Positions 47,100 through 57,076 of a stretch of 64,000 nt of DNA are shown here, piece by piece. The position numbers and the translations under genes were made by a program. Every line of letters begins with the position of its first letter. The stretch's first letter is position 1. The stretch comes from Paraglaciecola sp. L1A13 (lineage in GTDB: Bacteria; Pseudomonadota; Gammaproteobacteria; Enterobacterales; Alteromonadaceae). The DNA lies in the NCBI RefSeq assembly GCF_009796745.1, contig NZ_CP047024.1, positions 62,001-126,000 of the forward strand, read 5' to 3'. The notes under the pieces were generated by a model. It saw only the letters and a list, made by a program, of their open reading frames with translations, was not told the origin of the DNA and made no database searches.

Positions 47100-48296
47100 A
47101 TGAAACAAGCGTTCTATGATCGTTTAGCACAGCAAATTAGCGAAACCAAAGCTCAGGGGCTTTATAAAACCGAACGTATCATTCAGTCACAGCAAAGTGC
47201 CGATATACAGGTATCCGGTGGGCAGAATGTGTTAAATTTCTGTGCCAATAACTATCTTGGTTTAGCAAATAACCCAGAGTTAATTAGCGCAGCTAAAGAG
47301 GGATTAGATAGCCATGGTTTTGGGATGGCATCAGTTCGTTTTATTTGCGGTACCCAAGATATTCACAAGGCCTTAGAAAACAAAATCAGTGACTTCCTCG
47401 GCATGCAAGAAACTATTTTGTATCCGTCTTGTTTTGATGCAAATGGTGGTTTATTCGAGACTATATTGGGGCCAGATGATGCCATTGTGTCTGACGCACT
47501 TAACCATGCCAGTATCATAGATGGCGTGCGCTTATGTAAGGCTAAGCGTTATCGCTATGCCAATAACAATATGCAGGAATTAGCAGCTCAGTTAGAAAAA
47601 GCCAAAAACGATGGCGCTGAAACCATATTGATTGCCACTGACGGCGTGTTTTCCATGGACGGAGTCATTGCTGATTTGGCTAGTATTTGTGATCTCGCAG
47701 ATCAGTATGGCGCGTTAGTGATGGTCGATGACTGCCATGCTACCGGTTTTGTCGGTGAGCAAGGTCGTGGTAGCCATGAATACTGCAATGTAATGGGGCG
47801 GGTCGATATTATTACCGGTACCTTAGGCAAAGCACTTGGTGGTGCATCAGGTGGTTACACCTCGGGTAAAAAAGAAGTAGTTGAGTGGTTACGCCAACGT
47901 TCTCGCCCGTATTTATTTTCAAATTCAGTAGCTCCTCCGATTGTCTCGGCGTCTCTAAAAGTGTTTGATATGCTCGCCCAAGGGCATGAACTACGTGCCC
48001 AGTTAACGCGTAATAGCGCGCATTTTCGTGAGCGAATGCAGCAAGCAGGGTTCACGTTGTCTGGCAAAGATCATGCGATTATTCCAGTGATGCTTGGGGA
48101 TGCAAAACTAGCCAGTGAAATGGCTGAAAAAATGCTTGAGCGCGGTATCTATGTGGTGGGGTTCTCGTTCCCCGTGGTGCCCAAGGGGCAAGCGCGTATT
48201 CGTACGCAGATGTCTGCAGCTCATAGTATTGTACAAATTGATCGTGCTATTGACGCATTTATTGAAGTGGGTAAAGAGCTCAAGGTGATCCAATGA
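47100..48296 (+). CDS. kbl: 2-amino-3-ketobutyrate CoA ligase
   Basis: This 398-residue PLP enzyme cleaves 2-amino-3-ketobutyrate to glycine and acetyl-CoA in threonine breakdown, the same length as E. coli Kbl. The PLP-binding Lys lies in [15 protein letters not shown], and [20 protein letters not shown] is the active-site wall. ATG 47100 follows AGAGGT. It overlaps tdh by four bases (ATGA), as in other gammaproteobacteria. Confidence 0.97.
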   Translation: MKQAFYDRLAQQISETKAQGLYKTERIIQSQQSADIQVSGGQNVLNFCANNYLGLANNPELISAAKEGLDSHGFGMASVRFICGTQDIHKALENKISDFLGMQETILYPSCFDANGGLFETILGPDDAIVSDALNHASIIDGVRLCKAKRYRYANNNMQELAAQLEKAKNDGAETILIATDGVFSMDGVIADLASICDLADQYGALVMVDDCHATGFVGEQGRGSHEYCNVMGRVDIITGTLGKALGGASGGYTSGKKEVVEWLRQRSRPYLFSNSVAPPIVSASLKVFDMLAQGHELRAQLTRNSAHFRERMQQAGFTLSGKDHAIIPVMLGDAKLASEMAEKMLERGIYVVGFSFPVVPKGQARIRTQMSAAHSIVQIDRAIDAFIEVGKELKVIQ

Positions 48297-49315
48297 AATC
48301 GTTAGCGAAGCTTCAATCCGAAAAGGGTATCTGGCTGCATGACAGTGACTTACCTACGGTCGGCCATAATGATTTGCTGATTAAAATTCGCAAAACGGCT
48401 ATTTGTGGCACCGATATGCATATTTATAACTGGGATGAGTGGGCACAAAATACTATTCCCGTCCCTATGGTTGTTGGCCATGAATATGTGGGCGAAGTGG
48501 TCGAGATAGGGGAAGAAGTACGTGGTTTCTCTATTGGAGATCGGGTGTCCGGCGAAGGGCATATTACATGTGGGCATTGTCGTAATTGCCGAGCGGGGCG
48601 TCGTCACTTATGCCGCAATACATCGGGCGTTGGAGTCAATCGCCCCGGTGCTTTTGCGGAGTATCTATCTATTCCAGCGTTTAATGCATTTAAAATCCCC
48701 GATAATATTTCAGACGATTTGGCGTCAATTTTCGACCCGTTCGGCAATGCCGTACACACAGCTTTGTCGTTTGATTTGGTTGGCGAAGACGTATTGATCA
48801 CAGGGGCCGGGCCCATTGGCATCATGGCTGCAGCAGTTGCACAACATGTTGGTGCACGCCATGTGGTGATTACCGATGTCAATGAATACCGTTTAGAGCT
48901 GGCACGTAAAATGGGAGCATCTCGTGCAGTTAATGTGGCTAAAGAAAGTCTTAAAGACGTGATGAATGATTTAGGCATGACCGAGGGCTTTGATGTAGGA
49001 CTCGAGATGTCAGGTGTGCCCGCGGCTTTTCGCGATATGCTGGACAAAATGAACCATGGCGGAAAGATAGCGATGCTTGGTATACCGCCGGGTGACGTTG
49101 CCATTGACTGGAATAAGGTGATCTTTAAAGGGTTAGTGATTAAAGGTATTTATGGGCGTGAAATGTTTGAGACATGGTATAAAATGGCCAGTCTTATTCA
49201 AGGTGGCTTAAATCTCGGGCCGATTATTACCCATCAATTTAATATCGATGAGTTTCAGCAAGGATTTGATACCATGGGCTCAGGCCAATCTGGCAAAGTA
49301 ATATTAAATTGGTAA
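48293..49315 (+). CDS. tdh: L-threonine 3-dehydrogenase
   Basis: This 340-residue zinc-dependent enzyme oxidises threonine to 2-amino-3-ketobutyrate, feeding Kbl. The catalytic zinc set is [13 protein letters not shown] and [12 protein letters not shown]; the structural zinc cysteines are in [13 protein letters not shown]. The NAD fold is [12 protein letters not shown]. It is cotranscribed with kbl. Confidence 0.97.
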   Translation: MKSLAKLQSEKGIWLHDSDLPTVGHNDLLIKIRKTAICGTDMHIYNWDEWAQNTIPVPMVVGHEYVGEVVEIGEEVRGFSIGDRVSGEGHITCGHCRNCRAGRRHLCRNTSGVGVNRPGAFAEYLSIPAFNAFKIPDNISDDLASIFDPFGNAVHTALSFDLVGEDVLITGAGPIGIMAAAVAQHVGARHVVITDVNEYRLELARKMGASRAVNVAKESLKDVMNDLGMTEGFDVGLEMSGVPAAFRDMLDKMNHGGKIAMLGIPPGDVAIDWNKVIFKGLVIKGIYGREMFETWYKMASLIQGGLNLGPIITHQFNIDEFQQGFDTMGSGQSGKVILNW

Positions 49316-49330
49316 TCAAAGGGTAGGATC

Positions 49331-49651
49331 ATGGATCAATTCGCACATATTTCCGTGCAGGATACACAGCAAAAACTTGAAGCAAAGCAAGCTCGTCTCG
49401 TTGATATTCGTGATGAGCAGTCATTTGTGGCGGGTCATATTGAAGGTGCCGTACACTTAACGAATGGCACCTTAGTTAATTTCACTCAAGAAACTGATTT
49501 TGATACGCCCGTTATTGTATGTTGTTACCATGGCGTGAGCAGCCAACAAGCTGCTCAGTTTTTAATACATCAAGGATTTGATGAGGTGTACAGCATGGAT
49601 GGTGGGTTTGAAGCGTGGCGCCAGAGCCTTCCTATTATAAGCGGTGAGTAA
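49331..49651 (+). CDS. glpE: Thiosulfate sulfurtransferase GlpE
   Basis: This 106-residue single rhodanese domain has the active-site loop CYHGVSS with catalytic Cys65. It transfers a sulfane sulfur from thiosulfate to cyanide or thiol acceptors. It sits between tdh and glpG, three bases before glpG, as in the glp cluster of other gammaproteobacteria, but glpR and glpD are not here. Confidence 0.92.
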   Translation: MDQFAHISVQDTQQKLEAKQARLVDIRDEQSFVAGHIEGAVHLTNGTLVNFTQETDFDTPVIVCCYHGVSSQQAAQFLIHQGFDEVYSMDGGFEAWRQSLPIISGE

Positions 49652-49654
49652 ACG

Positions 49655-50518
49655 ATGTCAGTGCCTTTTTTATTGGTCAAATTTAGTCAGGAACGTGCTG
49701 CGTTATTATTGATTAATTATCTGAATAGCAAAGGGATTTCAGCCCAATATTCCTTGCAACACGATGGCCATGAACACGGCGTAGAGCTGTTAAATGAAGC
49801 AGATAAAGATCAAGCAAGTGTTATAGCGGGTGAATTTATTCAAGCTCCCAAAGACATCAAGTACCAGCAAGCAGCTTGGGATAGCGGTCAAACCGTAAGT
49901 TTACGCCAGGGGCAATCAGGTATTTCGTTAACCGGTATTTGGCAACAACTTCGTGATACGCCTGTCACTACCAGTGTGTTGTTAGTGTGTTTAGGCATCT
50001 ATTTATTTGCCATGGTTGGCGTCATTTGGCCCTACGAAGTCTTAGTTATTCAACCCATTGATGATTTGTTGAATAATCATCAGTGGTGGCGTTTAATCGG
50101 TCCTGCGCTGATCCACTTCTCAATGCTGCATATAGTCTTTAACTTACTTTGGTGGTGGACATTGGGCGGCCAAATTGAACGTCGTTTAGGTAAAACGACC
50201 TTAACGGTATTATTTTTGGTTTCGGCTTTGTTGTCTAATATTGGGCAGTTACTGATTAGCGGGCCGAATTTTGGTGGTTTGTCTGGAGTAGTTTATGCGT
50301 TAGTTGGCTGCGTTTGGTGGTTAGGTTGGTTGCGTCCAGCTTGGGGTTTGATGATACCTAAACCCATGGTGGGCTTTTTGTTAGTATGGCTAGTGATTGG
50401 TTATGCAGATATTCTTTGGGTCAGTATGGCAAATACTGCTCACACCGTCGGCTTATTTACCGGTTGCGCATTTGCATTTGTGCTCAGCAGGTTGTCAGTG
50501 AAAAAGTCTAGAGCCTAA
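49655..50518 (+). CDS. glpG: Rhomboid intramembrane serine protease GlpG
   Basis: This 287-residue protein has an N-terminal cytoplasmic domain (residues 1-85) and six membrane spans. The catalytic dyad is Ser210 in GGLSGVVYAL and His263 in NTAHTVGLFTG; HFSMLHIVFNLLWWW supplies the HxxxN-type stabilising residues. It cleaves membrane proteins within their spans. It follows glpE by three bases. Confidence 0.95.
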   Translation: MSVPFLLVKFSQERAALLLINYLNSKGISAQYSLQHDGHEHGVELLNEADKDQASVIAGEFIQAPKDIKYQQAAWDSGQTVSLRQGQSGISLTGIWQQLRDTPVTTSVLLVCLGIYLFAMVGVIWPYEVLVIQPIDDLLNNHQWWRLIGPALIHFSMLHIVFNLLWWWTLGGQIERRLGKTTLTVLFLVSALLSNIGQLLISGPNFGGLSGVVYALVGCVWWLGWLRPAWGLMIPKPMVGFLLVWLVIGYADILWVSMANTAHTVGLFTGCAFAFVLSRLSVKKSRA

Positions 50519-50650
50519 ATATGGCTTAGGGCTCTGGTGTGCTGAGAATTAGTTGATATCTATAAATGCTATCGCGACTGATTTTTATGACTCTTGGATA
50601 TTCGGTCTGAAGAGATAATAGAACAGTCGCCTTATTCAATACAGCTAGAC

Positions 50651-51064
50651 TTAGCCGTAATAAATGTACTTGGTAAAAATAACATCTTTTATCATATTTG
50701 ACCCCGTTTCTTTCTTCATTAACTTGCGCATATTTTCTATAAGACTACGGCGAATGTCTTCTCGTCCGGTGAGCGATCTAACTCGCTCTTCTGGTTGACG
50801 ACCCAGAATTTCAATGGCCGTTGCACGCAATAACGGTGCATGGTGCGCAGCTAATTCTAGATCACTTGCATCTTCAAGCATCAATTCGATCGTGATGCGA
50901 ACATATCCTAACTTGCGATTATTAGAACCTAAGTAGTTAGTCACTATGTCTGGCTCTAAACCAAAATAGGCAAATTGCTTACCAGCAGGCTCCTGAGCAA
51001 AAGCAGAGGTGCTTAGTGCACTTAACAATATTAAACAAATGCAAAACGATCGAAAAATACGCAT
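50651..51064 (-). CDS. FliL-like flagellar basal-body-associated protein
   Basis: This 137-residue exported protein has a cleavable signal (LILLSALSTSAFAQ) and a FliL-type domain: YFGLEPDIVTNYL, then GYVRITIELMLED and IRRSLIENMRKLMKKETG. Known FliL has one membrane span and helps the motor; this form looks secreted rather than anchored. It stands alone, divergent from ubiC, and no other flagellar gene is in the window. Confidence 0.8.
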   Translation of the reverse strand: MRIFRSFCICLILLSALSTSAFAQEPAGKQFAYFGLEPDIVTNYLGSNNRKLGYVRITIELMLEDASDLELAAHHAPLLRATAIEILGRQPEERVRSLTGREDIRRSLIENMRKLMKKETGSNMIKDVIFTKYIYYG

Positions 51065-51190
51065 TTTTGCCTCTTTGCTGATGGTGTTTTAATTTCTATT
51101 GTGTCAATAGCTTACCAATATTTAGCCAGATCGTTAAAACTATTTATTCGCTCTTTAGTCTAGCTGCGGCAATTGTTATTATGCGTGGCT

Positions 51191-51772
51191 ATGCAAAATA
51201 CTCATAAAAGTGCCTTCCCTTTAGATGATGCTGTGACTTGGAATAACCAAGGGCACATATCTATCCCCAATTCCCATTTAGAAAGTTGGTTACTGAATAC
51301 AGGCTCGTTAACTCAGCGTTTAAAAACTCATTGCGCAGAATTTAATGTTCAAGTGGTCGGTCAGTACCAAGCATTGGCAACGCTAGATGAATATCGGCAG
51401 CTTGGAGTGGAACCTGAGCAGTGCCGCAAGCAAGATTGGCAAATACGTGAGGTGATATTGCATGGCGATACTCAACCTTGGGTGCTCGCGCGTTCAGTGA
51501 TCCCGCAAGCTCTTTGTGAAAGAGATTTTCTAAATTTAGGCGATAAACCTTTAGGACATCTGATATTTAACGATAACAGGTTTAAGCGTCAACCATTTCA
51601 GTTGATGTGTATGCAACCTAGTGATGCGTTTTTACACCATTATGACTTACCTGCTATTGCAACGATGTGGGGCCGACGATCGGTTTTTCATTATCAAGAT
51701 TATGCCATGATGGTTGCAGAACTATTTTTGCCGCAGGCGCCGGTATATAGAGGGGCAAGCTTTGAGCAGTAA
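51191..51772 (+). CDS. ubiC: Chorismate-pyruvate lyase
   Basis: This ~193-residue enzyme makes 4-hydroxybenzoate from chorismate, the first committed step of ubiquinone synthesis. [18 protein letters not shown] and GHLIFND are the family core. ATG 51191 ([15 protein letters not shown]) is chosen; an earlier in-frame start at 51173 is possible. Its last bases overlap the ubiA start. Confidence 0.9.
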   Translation: MQNTHKSAFPLDDAVTWNNQGHISIPNSHLESWLLNTGSLTQRLKTHCAEFNVQVVGQYQALATLDEYRQLGVEPEQCRKQDWQIREVILHGDTQPWVLARSVIPQALCERDFLNLGDKPLGHLIFNDNRFKRQPFQLMCMQPSDAFLHHYDLPAIATMWGRRSVFHYQDYAMMVAELFLPQAPVYRGASFEQ

Positions 51773-52634
51773 GCTGTTTAATCGCACTACGTTCACCGGT
51801 TTTTGGTTGTTAATGCGCGCTGATAAGCCGGTAGGCTCCTATTTGTTGCTGTGGCCTACGCTATGGGCACTGATGTTAGCTGCACAAGGCTTACCACCTT
51901 GGTCGATCACAGTAGTTTTTGTCACTGGGGTTTTTGTTATGCGCTCAGCTGGGTGTGTAATCAATGATTATGCTGACCGTAAGGTAGACGGTAAGGTGGC
52001 CCGAACAAATGCGCGTCCGTTAGTGAGTGGCATTGTGACCGAAAAGCAAGCTCTGGGATTATTTGCGACCTTAGTAGGGGTGGCTTTTTTACTCGTACTG
52101 ACCTTAAATTGGCAGACCATCGTTTTATCAATAGGTGCACTCGTATTAGCCAGTGTTTACCCATTTATGAAACGCTATACCCATTTGCCTCAGGTGGTGT
52201 TGGGCGCCGCGTTTGGTTGGGCAATACCCATGGCGTTTATGGCTGTTAACGCGACAGTACCGAGTTGGGCGTGGGGTGTATTTGCCATTAATGTTTTGTG
52301 GACTGTTGCTTATGATACGCAATATGCCATGGTGGATAAAAGTGATGACTTAAAAATTGGTGTGAAATCTACCGCTATTTTATTCGGTCAATACGACAGG
52401 TTTATAGTTGGTTTACTGCAATTGAGTGTCGTTTTGATGCTTATGGTGCTAGGGCGATATTTGCAGTTGAGTCTGCCGTTTTATCTTGGCGTCTTGGTAG
52501 CGGCAGGTTTATTTTTACATCAGCAGCGTTTGATTTTTTACCGAGATAGACAAGCCTGTTTTAAGGCTTTTTTAAATAACAATTATGTGGGCATGGCTAT
52601 CGCGTTGGGTATAGCTGGACATTACTTTATGTGA
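51762..52634 (+). CDS. ubiA: 4-hydroxybenzoate octaprenyltransferase
   Basis: This 290-residue polytopic enzyme is equal in length to E. coli UbiA and attaches the polyprenyl tail to 4-hydroxybenzoate. The Asp-rich motif [19 protein letters not shown] is conserved; the second is [17 protein letters not shown] at 51762, overlapping the end of ubiC and preceded by AGGGG, is the likely start. Confidence 0.95.
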   Translation: MSSKLFNRTTFTGFWLLMRADKPVGSYLLLWPTLWALMLAAQGLPPWSITVVFVTGVFVMRSAGCVINDYADRKVDGKVARTNARPLVSGIVTEKQALGLFATLVGVAFLLVLTLNWQTIVLSIGALVLASVYPFMKRYTHLPQVVLGAAFGWAIPMAFMAVNATVPSWAWGVFAINVLWTVAYDTQYAMVDKSDDLKIGVKSTAILFGQYDRFIVGLLQLSVVLMLMVLGRYLQLSLPFYLGVLVAAGLFLHQQRLIFYRDRQACFKAFLNNNYVGMAIALGIAGHYFM

Positions 52635-52668
52635 CACGCTAGTTAGCATCACATCTACCGGAGATGAT

Positions 52669-54615
52669 ATGAATAACCTGATTGGGGCCATTTGTAACCC
52701 AGCTAAAACATTAATGTCGCAGTTTCGTTACTCGGTTAAATTCACTATCATCAGTATTATTTTCTTGGTTCCATTGATTTTGAGTCTAGCTTTACTGCAA
52801 TACGAATACAGTGAAGACATTAATTTTATTGATCAAGAGCGTAAGGGTGTCGCTTTTATTCAAGCTCTGCAAGACGAGCAGCTCAATCTAGCTAGCAACA
52901 TTATTGATGCTAAATCAGTCTTTACTTCTACATTATCTGTGCAGCAAAAAGCATTAGATGAGCTTGCTTCAACGCGAGTCAATGGAAGCGTTGAACGATA
53001 CCAGCAGGCACTAGATAACGGTGATAAGGAAGGCGCATTTAAGGCATTAGCGACTTTGTCGCAGGCGATTTCAGATGTGACTAATCTGGAGCTTGATTTA
53101 GCCCTCGACACGAGTTATCTCATTACTACTTTGGTTCGTAGTTTACCGCAAATGCAAGATCAGCTGGCCATAACTAGTTCATTAGCTCTGCAGGTTACCC
53201 AGTCCGGTAGTTTTACCCCAGACTCATATATCGGGTTATCAAACGCCAATCAAAAGCTTCCCGTTATGCTTGAGGGCGTGGAACAAAGCATTCAAGTGAG
53301 CTTGCAGGCAAACCCTGAGATAGAAAAAGCGGCTGCTCTACAATGGCAAGCCCTTGAAAGTAGTTTGGTTGCTCATCAAAGCGTTATTCAGCAACAAATT
53401 CTCGACCCCGATAGTATTAACATCACCAGTAACAAACTCTTATTAAGTAGCAAAGCGGTAAATCAACAGTTAAGTGATTTCGCTTCATCTTTGCTACCAA
53501 TCCTAGATGGGCTGCTATATGAGCGAGTTGCCCAAGCTCAATTTAAAAATTACGTTATTTTGAGTGTGTCAGTGATCGCCGTTTTGTTGGCTTTTTACCT
53601 GTTTATTGGAATGTATTTGTCAGTTACCGAGAATATCAAACAAGTAGTAACGGCTGTACACAGTATTGCCGATGGCGATTTAAGCTCTCGTGTTGCGGTG
53701 TCCGGTAAAGATGAAATGCGCGATATTGCCGATGATATGAATCATATGACTGAGAACTTACAGACCTTAGTTGCGCGTATCAGTGACGCTATAGAGACCT
53801 TAAGTCAGTCGGCGTTAAGCCTCAAAGGAATAACCGCCAAGACCAAGCAAGATGTGACAGAGCAAAAATCTGGGACTGAGTTAATTGCTCAATCTATGCA
53901 GCAATTAACTCAAGTTGCACATGCTGTTGATAAGAACTCAGGAACCGCTACTGAATCCGCAGAGGTGGCGCAAAGTGAAGCACAACAGGGTAAGCAGTTA
54001 GTCGGACGTTTACAATCTGTGATGCGTGATATGCAATCGGAGTCGAGTCGTTCACAAGAAGCGATAAATCGGCTGGTGGAAGACAGTAAAAATATTGGTC
54101 AAGTGTCAAATGCAATAAACGGCATTGCTGATCAAACAAACTTACTTGCGCTCAACGCAGCGATTGAAGCCGCTAGAGCAGGCGAACATGGTAGAGGGTT
54201 TGCGGTCGTCGCTGACGAAGTACGTACATTGGCTAAGCGTACTCAAGACCAAACCAATCAAATTCATGACATTATCAGTAAACTACAACAGGCAACGAAA
54301 GACACAGAATTGAGCATGGAGCAAAGCCGTGTTCAGATGGATGTGAGTGTTCAAGAGAGTGCGGTGGTTGAGGCATCGTTACAGCGCATTACCGAAGTGA
54401 TCAGCACTATCAACAATATGAGTGGTGAGATATCCGAATTGGCGACACAACAATCGAATGTCACCAACTCCGTTGCATCTCAAGTCGAAGAAATTGCTGC
54501 CATATCTGAGTCAACTATGAAAGGGGCTCAAGAAACTGAGCACTCTGCAGAGGATTTGCTAGTCGTGGTTAATAGCCTCAAAAATGAGTTGGCTCAGCTA
54601 CAAAAAGGCCGGTAA
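52669..54615 (+). CDS. Methyl-accepting chemotaxis protein
   Basis: This 648-residue chemoreceptor has two membrane spans (residues ~23-43 and ~295-318) flanking an all-helical periplasmic sensor, then HAMP and the signalling hairpin. The tip that contacts CheA/CheW is intact: [20 protein letters not shown], then [18 protein letters not shown]. No C-terminal NWETF-type pentapeptide is visible. The ligand is unknown. Confidence 0.92.
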   Translation: MNNLIGAICNPAKTLMSQFRYSVKFTIISIIFLVPLILSLALLQYEYSEDINFIDQERKGVAFIQALQDEQLNLASNIIDAKSVFTSTLSVQQKALDELASTRVNGSVERYQQALDNGDKEGAFKALATLSQAISDVTNLELDLALDTSYLITTLVRSLPQMQDQLAITSSLALQVTQSGSFTPDSYIGLSNANQKLPVMLEGVEQSIQVSLQANPEIEKAAALQWQALESSLVAHQSVIQQQILDPDSINITSNKLLLSSKAVNQQLSDFASSLLPILDGLLYERVAQAQFKNYVILSVSVIAVLLAFYLFIGMYLSVTENIKQVVTAVHSIADGDLSSRVAVSGKDEMRDIADDMNHMTENLQTLVARISDAIETLSQSALSLKGITAKTKQDVTEQKSGTELIAQSMQQLTQVAHAVDKNSGTATESAEVAQSEAQQGKQLVGRLQSVMRDMQSESSRSQEAINRLVEDSKNIGQVSNAINGIADQTNLLALNAAIEAARAGEHGRGFAVVADEVRTLAKRTQDQTNQIHDIISKLQQATKDTELSMEQSRVQMDVSVQESAVVEASLQRITEVISTINNMSGEISELATQQSNVTNSVASQVEEIAAISESTMKGAQETEHSAEDLLVVVNSLKNELAQLQKGR

Positions 54616-54622
54616 ATAGACC

Positions 54623-54874
54623 TTATTTTTCTTGTAAGCTCTTTTCTAATGCGTTGAATTTGGCTTCCAGAACGGAGAGCTTTTCTCGTGTGCGTATGAG
54701 CACATTGCTTTGAATTTCAAATTCTTCACGGCTCACAAAATCCAATTTATTGAGCTGGCTTTGTAGCACTTGTTTAACCTTTGACTCTGCGCCTTCAGCC
54801 ATTGTTTTCACGCCAGGAGGAATGGCATCCGTGATTTGTTTAGCAATATCCTCTAATTTTTTTGGGTCAAGCAT
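54623..54874 (-). CDS. ubiK: Ubiquinone biosynthesis accessory factor UbiK
   Basis: This 83-residue BMFP-type coiled-coil protein begins MLDPKKLEDIAKQITDAIPP, as E. coli UbiK begins MIDPKK. GGAG lies six bases before ATG 54874, so the frame extension to 54889 is not used. UbiK assists the UbiJ/Ubi complex that builds ubiquinone, and ubiC-ubiA lie nearby. The coiled coil is REKLSVLEAKFNALEKSL. Confidence 0.9.
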   Translation of the reverse strand: MLDPKKLEDIAKQITDAIPPGVKTMAEGAESKVKQVLQSQLNKLDFVSREEFEIQSNVLIRTREKLSVLEAKFNALEKSLQEK

Positions 54875-55056
54875 CTTGGGCTCCGTCATAAGATTGAACC
54901 CCTATTGTAGCGAATACTAAGACGCTTGGCAGCATAAAAACTATCTGTGCCGTTAATCTACAAATCACACACAGAAATGCATAATTTGAGGCTGATTGTT
55001 CGCCTTTTAGGGTGGATTGATATTACAATTCGCTGCCCAATAAAAAAGTGAAATTC

Positions 55057-57072
55057 ATGAAACTCAACCCAGGCCAAAATGACGCAGTAAATTACATATC
55101 CGGCCCTTGCTTGGTATTGGCGGGGGCAGGCAGTGGTAAAACCCGCGTAATCACCAACAAAATCGCCTACCTTGTGCGCGAATGTGATATTCCGGCGCGC
55201 TATATTGCTGCGGTAACCTTTACCAATAAAGCTTCTCGAGAAATGAAAGAGCGGGTCGCGCAAACGTTAGGTAAAAAGGAGGCTAGGGGGTTAAAGGTTT
55301 CTACATTTCATACTTTGGGGCTGAGAATTATTAAGGCTGAGGTGAAAACGTTAGGACTAAAGGCGGGATTTTCGCTGTTCGACGACAAAGATAGTTTGGC
55401 GCTACTTAAGGATTTAACGGATGTTGAACTGGGCGGTGATAAAGATCAATTGAAACTGTTGCAAAGCTGTATATCGAACTGGAAAAACGATCTTTTGTTA
55501 CCAGAACAATTGCTAAAACGCACCACATCAGCAGGAGAAACCGAATTTGCAGAGTTTTATCAGCGTTATCAGAATCATTTGCGAGCATACAATGCCCTTG
55601 ATTTTGATGACTTAATTCTGCTGCCAACCTTGTTAATTAAGCACAATGAAACGGTGCGACAGAAATGGCAAAATCGTATTCGTTATCTGCTGGTAGATGA
55701 GTACCAAGATACCAACACGAGTCAATATGAGTTGGTGCGTTTACTGGTTGGCCAGCGTGCTCGATTTACCGTGGTTGGGGACGACGACCAATCTATATAT
55801 TCTTGGCGCGGTGCAAGACCACAAAATCTGGTTCTACTGAGCAAGGATTTTCCCGACTTGCGGGTGATCAAATTAGAACAAAATTATCGTTCATCAGGTC
55901 GTATATTGCATTGCGCGAATATCCTGATCCAAAACAATCCACACGTATTCGAAAAACGGCTTTTTTCTGAACTAGGCTATGGCAATGAGTTGCGTATTAT
56001 TACGGCTAAAAATGAAGAGCATGAAGCAGAGCGTGTCGTTGCCGAGTTGATAGCCCATAAGTTTATGCAAGGCACTAGCTTTAAAGATTACGCCATATTA
56101 TACCGGGGAAACTTTCAATCACGCTTGTTTGAAAAAGTCCTGATGGCCAACCGCATACCTTACAAAATCAATGGTGGCACCTCGTTTTTTGGCCGTGCAG
56201 AAGTCAAAGACATCATGGCCTATTTACGCTTACTGGTGAATCAAGATGATGATAATGCCTTGCTGCGGGTCATCAATACGCCCACCCGTGGTATTGGTCG
56301 TGTGACCCTGGAAAAGCTGGGTAATTTTGCTAACGAAAACCGCACAGGTATGTTTGAGGCGGCATGTTCTCCTATGTTGTCCAGCATATTAACCGGTAAG
56401 TCGTTAGAAGCAGTAGAGCGTTTTTCCCGGTGGGTTGTAGAGCTAGCCGACGAAATTAAACGTAGCGATAGCATAGCTGCTATTCGTCAAATGATTAAAG
56501 ATATAGGCTACGAAGAATGGCTTTACGAAACCAGCACTAGCCCTAAAGCTGCTGAAATGGGTATGGCGAATATCAGTACCTTGTTTGGCTGGGTGAGTGA
56601 CATGCTCGAAGGTGGAGAGTTAGACCCCCCAATGAGCTTGCAAGAAGTGGTGAACCGCCTAATTTTGCGCGATATGATGGAACGCGGTGAAGACACCGAA
56701 GAAACCGATCAAGTTCAACTCATGACGTTACACTCATCAAAAGGTTTAGAGTTTCCGTATGTGTTTATGGTCGGGATGGAAGAAGGCTTGCTGCCTCATC
56801 AAAGCAGCATTGATGAAGACAATATAGAAGAAGAGCGTCGCTTGGCCTATGTAGGGATAACCCGCGCGCAGAAAGAGCTTTTTTTCACCCTGGCTAAGGA
56901 GCGTCGCCAATATGGTGAAGTGATTCAGCCCGAACCGAGTCGATTTCTACATGAACTACCCGCTGATGATGTCATCTGGGAGATAAAAAAAGTTAAAGTT
57001 AGCTCTGAAGCCCGCCAGCAAAAAGGCCATACGGGCATTGCTCACCTGCGGGATATGATGAATAAAAAGTGA
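55057..57072 (+). CDS. rep: ATP-dependent DNA helicase Rep
   Basis: This 671-residue 3'-5' superfamily 1 helicase supports fork restart. Motifs are in order: GAGSGKT (Walker A), [48 protein letters not shown] and [27 protein letters not shown] corresponds to the E. coli N-terminus; ATG 55057 is used. E. coli Rep has 673 residues. Confidence 0.95.
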   Translation: MKLNPGQNDAVNYISGPCLVLAGAGSGKTRVITNKIAYLVRECDIPARYIAAVTFTNKASREMKERVAQTLGKKEARGLKVSTFHTLGLRIIKAEVKTLGLKAGFSLFDDKDSLALLKDLTDVELGGDKDQLKLLQSCISNWKNDLLLPEQLLKRTTSAGETEFAEFYQRYQNHLRAYNALDFDDLILLPTLLIKHNETVRQKWQNRIRYLLVDEYQDTNTSQYELVRLLVGQRARFTVVGDDDQSIYSWRGARPQNLVLLSKDFPDLRVIKLEQNYRSSGRILHCANILIQNNPHVFEKRLFSELGYGNELRIITAKNEEHEAERVVAELIAHKFMQGTSFKDYAILYRGNFQSRLFEKVLMANRIPYKINGGTSFFGRAEVKDIMAYLRLLVNQDDDNALLRVINTPTRGIGRVTLEKLGNFANENRTGMFEAACSPMLSSILTGKSLEAVERFSRWVVELADEIKRSDSIAAIRQMIKDIGYEEWLYETSTSPKAAEMGMANISTLFGWVSDMLEGGELDPPMSLQEVVNRLILRDMMERGEDTEETDQVQLMTLHSSKGLEFPYVFMVGMEEGLLPHQSSIDEDNIEEERRLAYVGITRAQKELFFTLAKERRQYGEVIQPEPSRFLHELPADDVIWEIKKVKVSSEARQQKGHTGIAHLRDMMNKK

Positions 57073-57076
57073 CGTT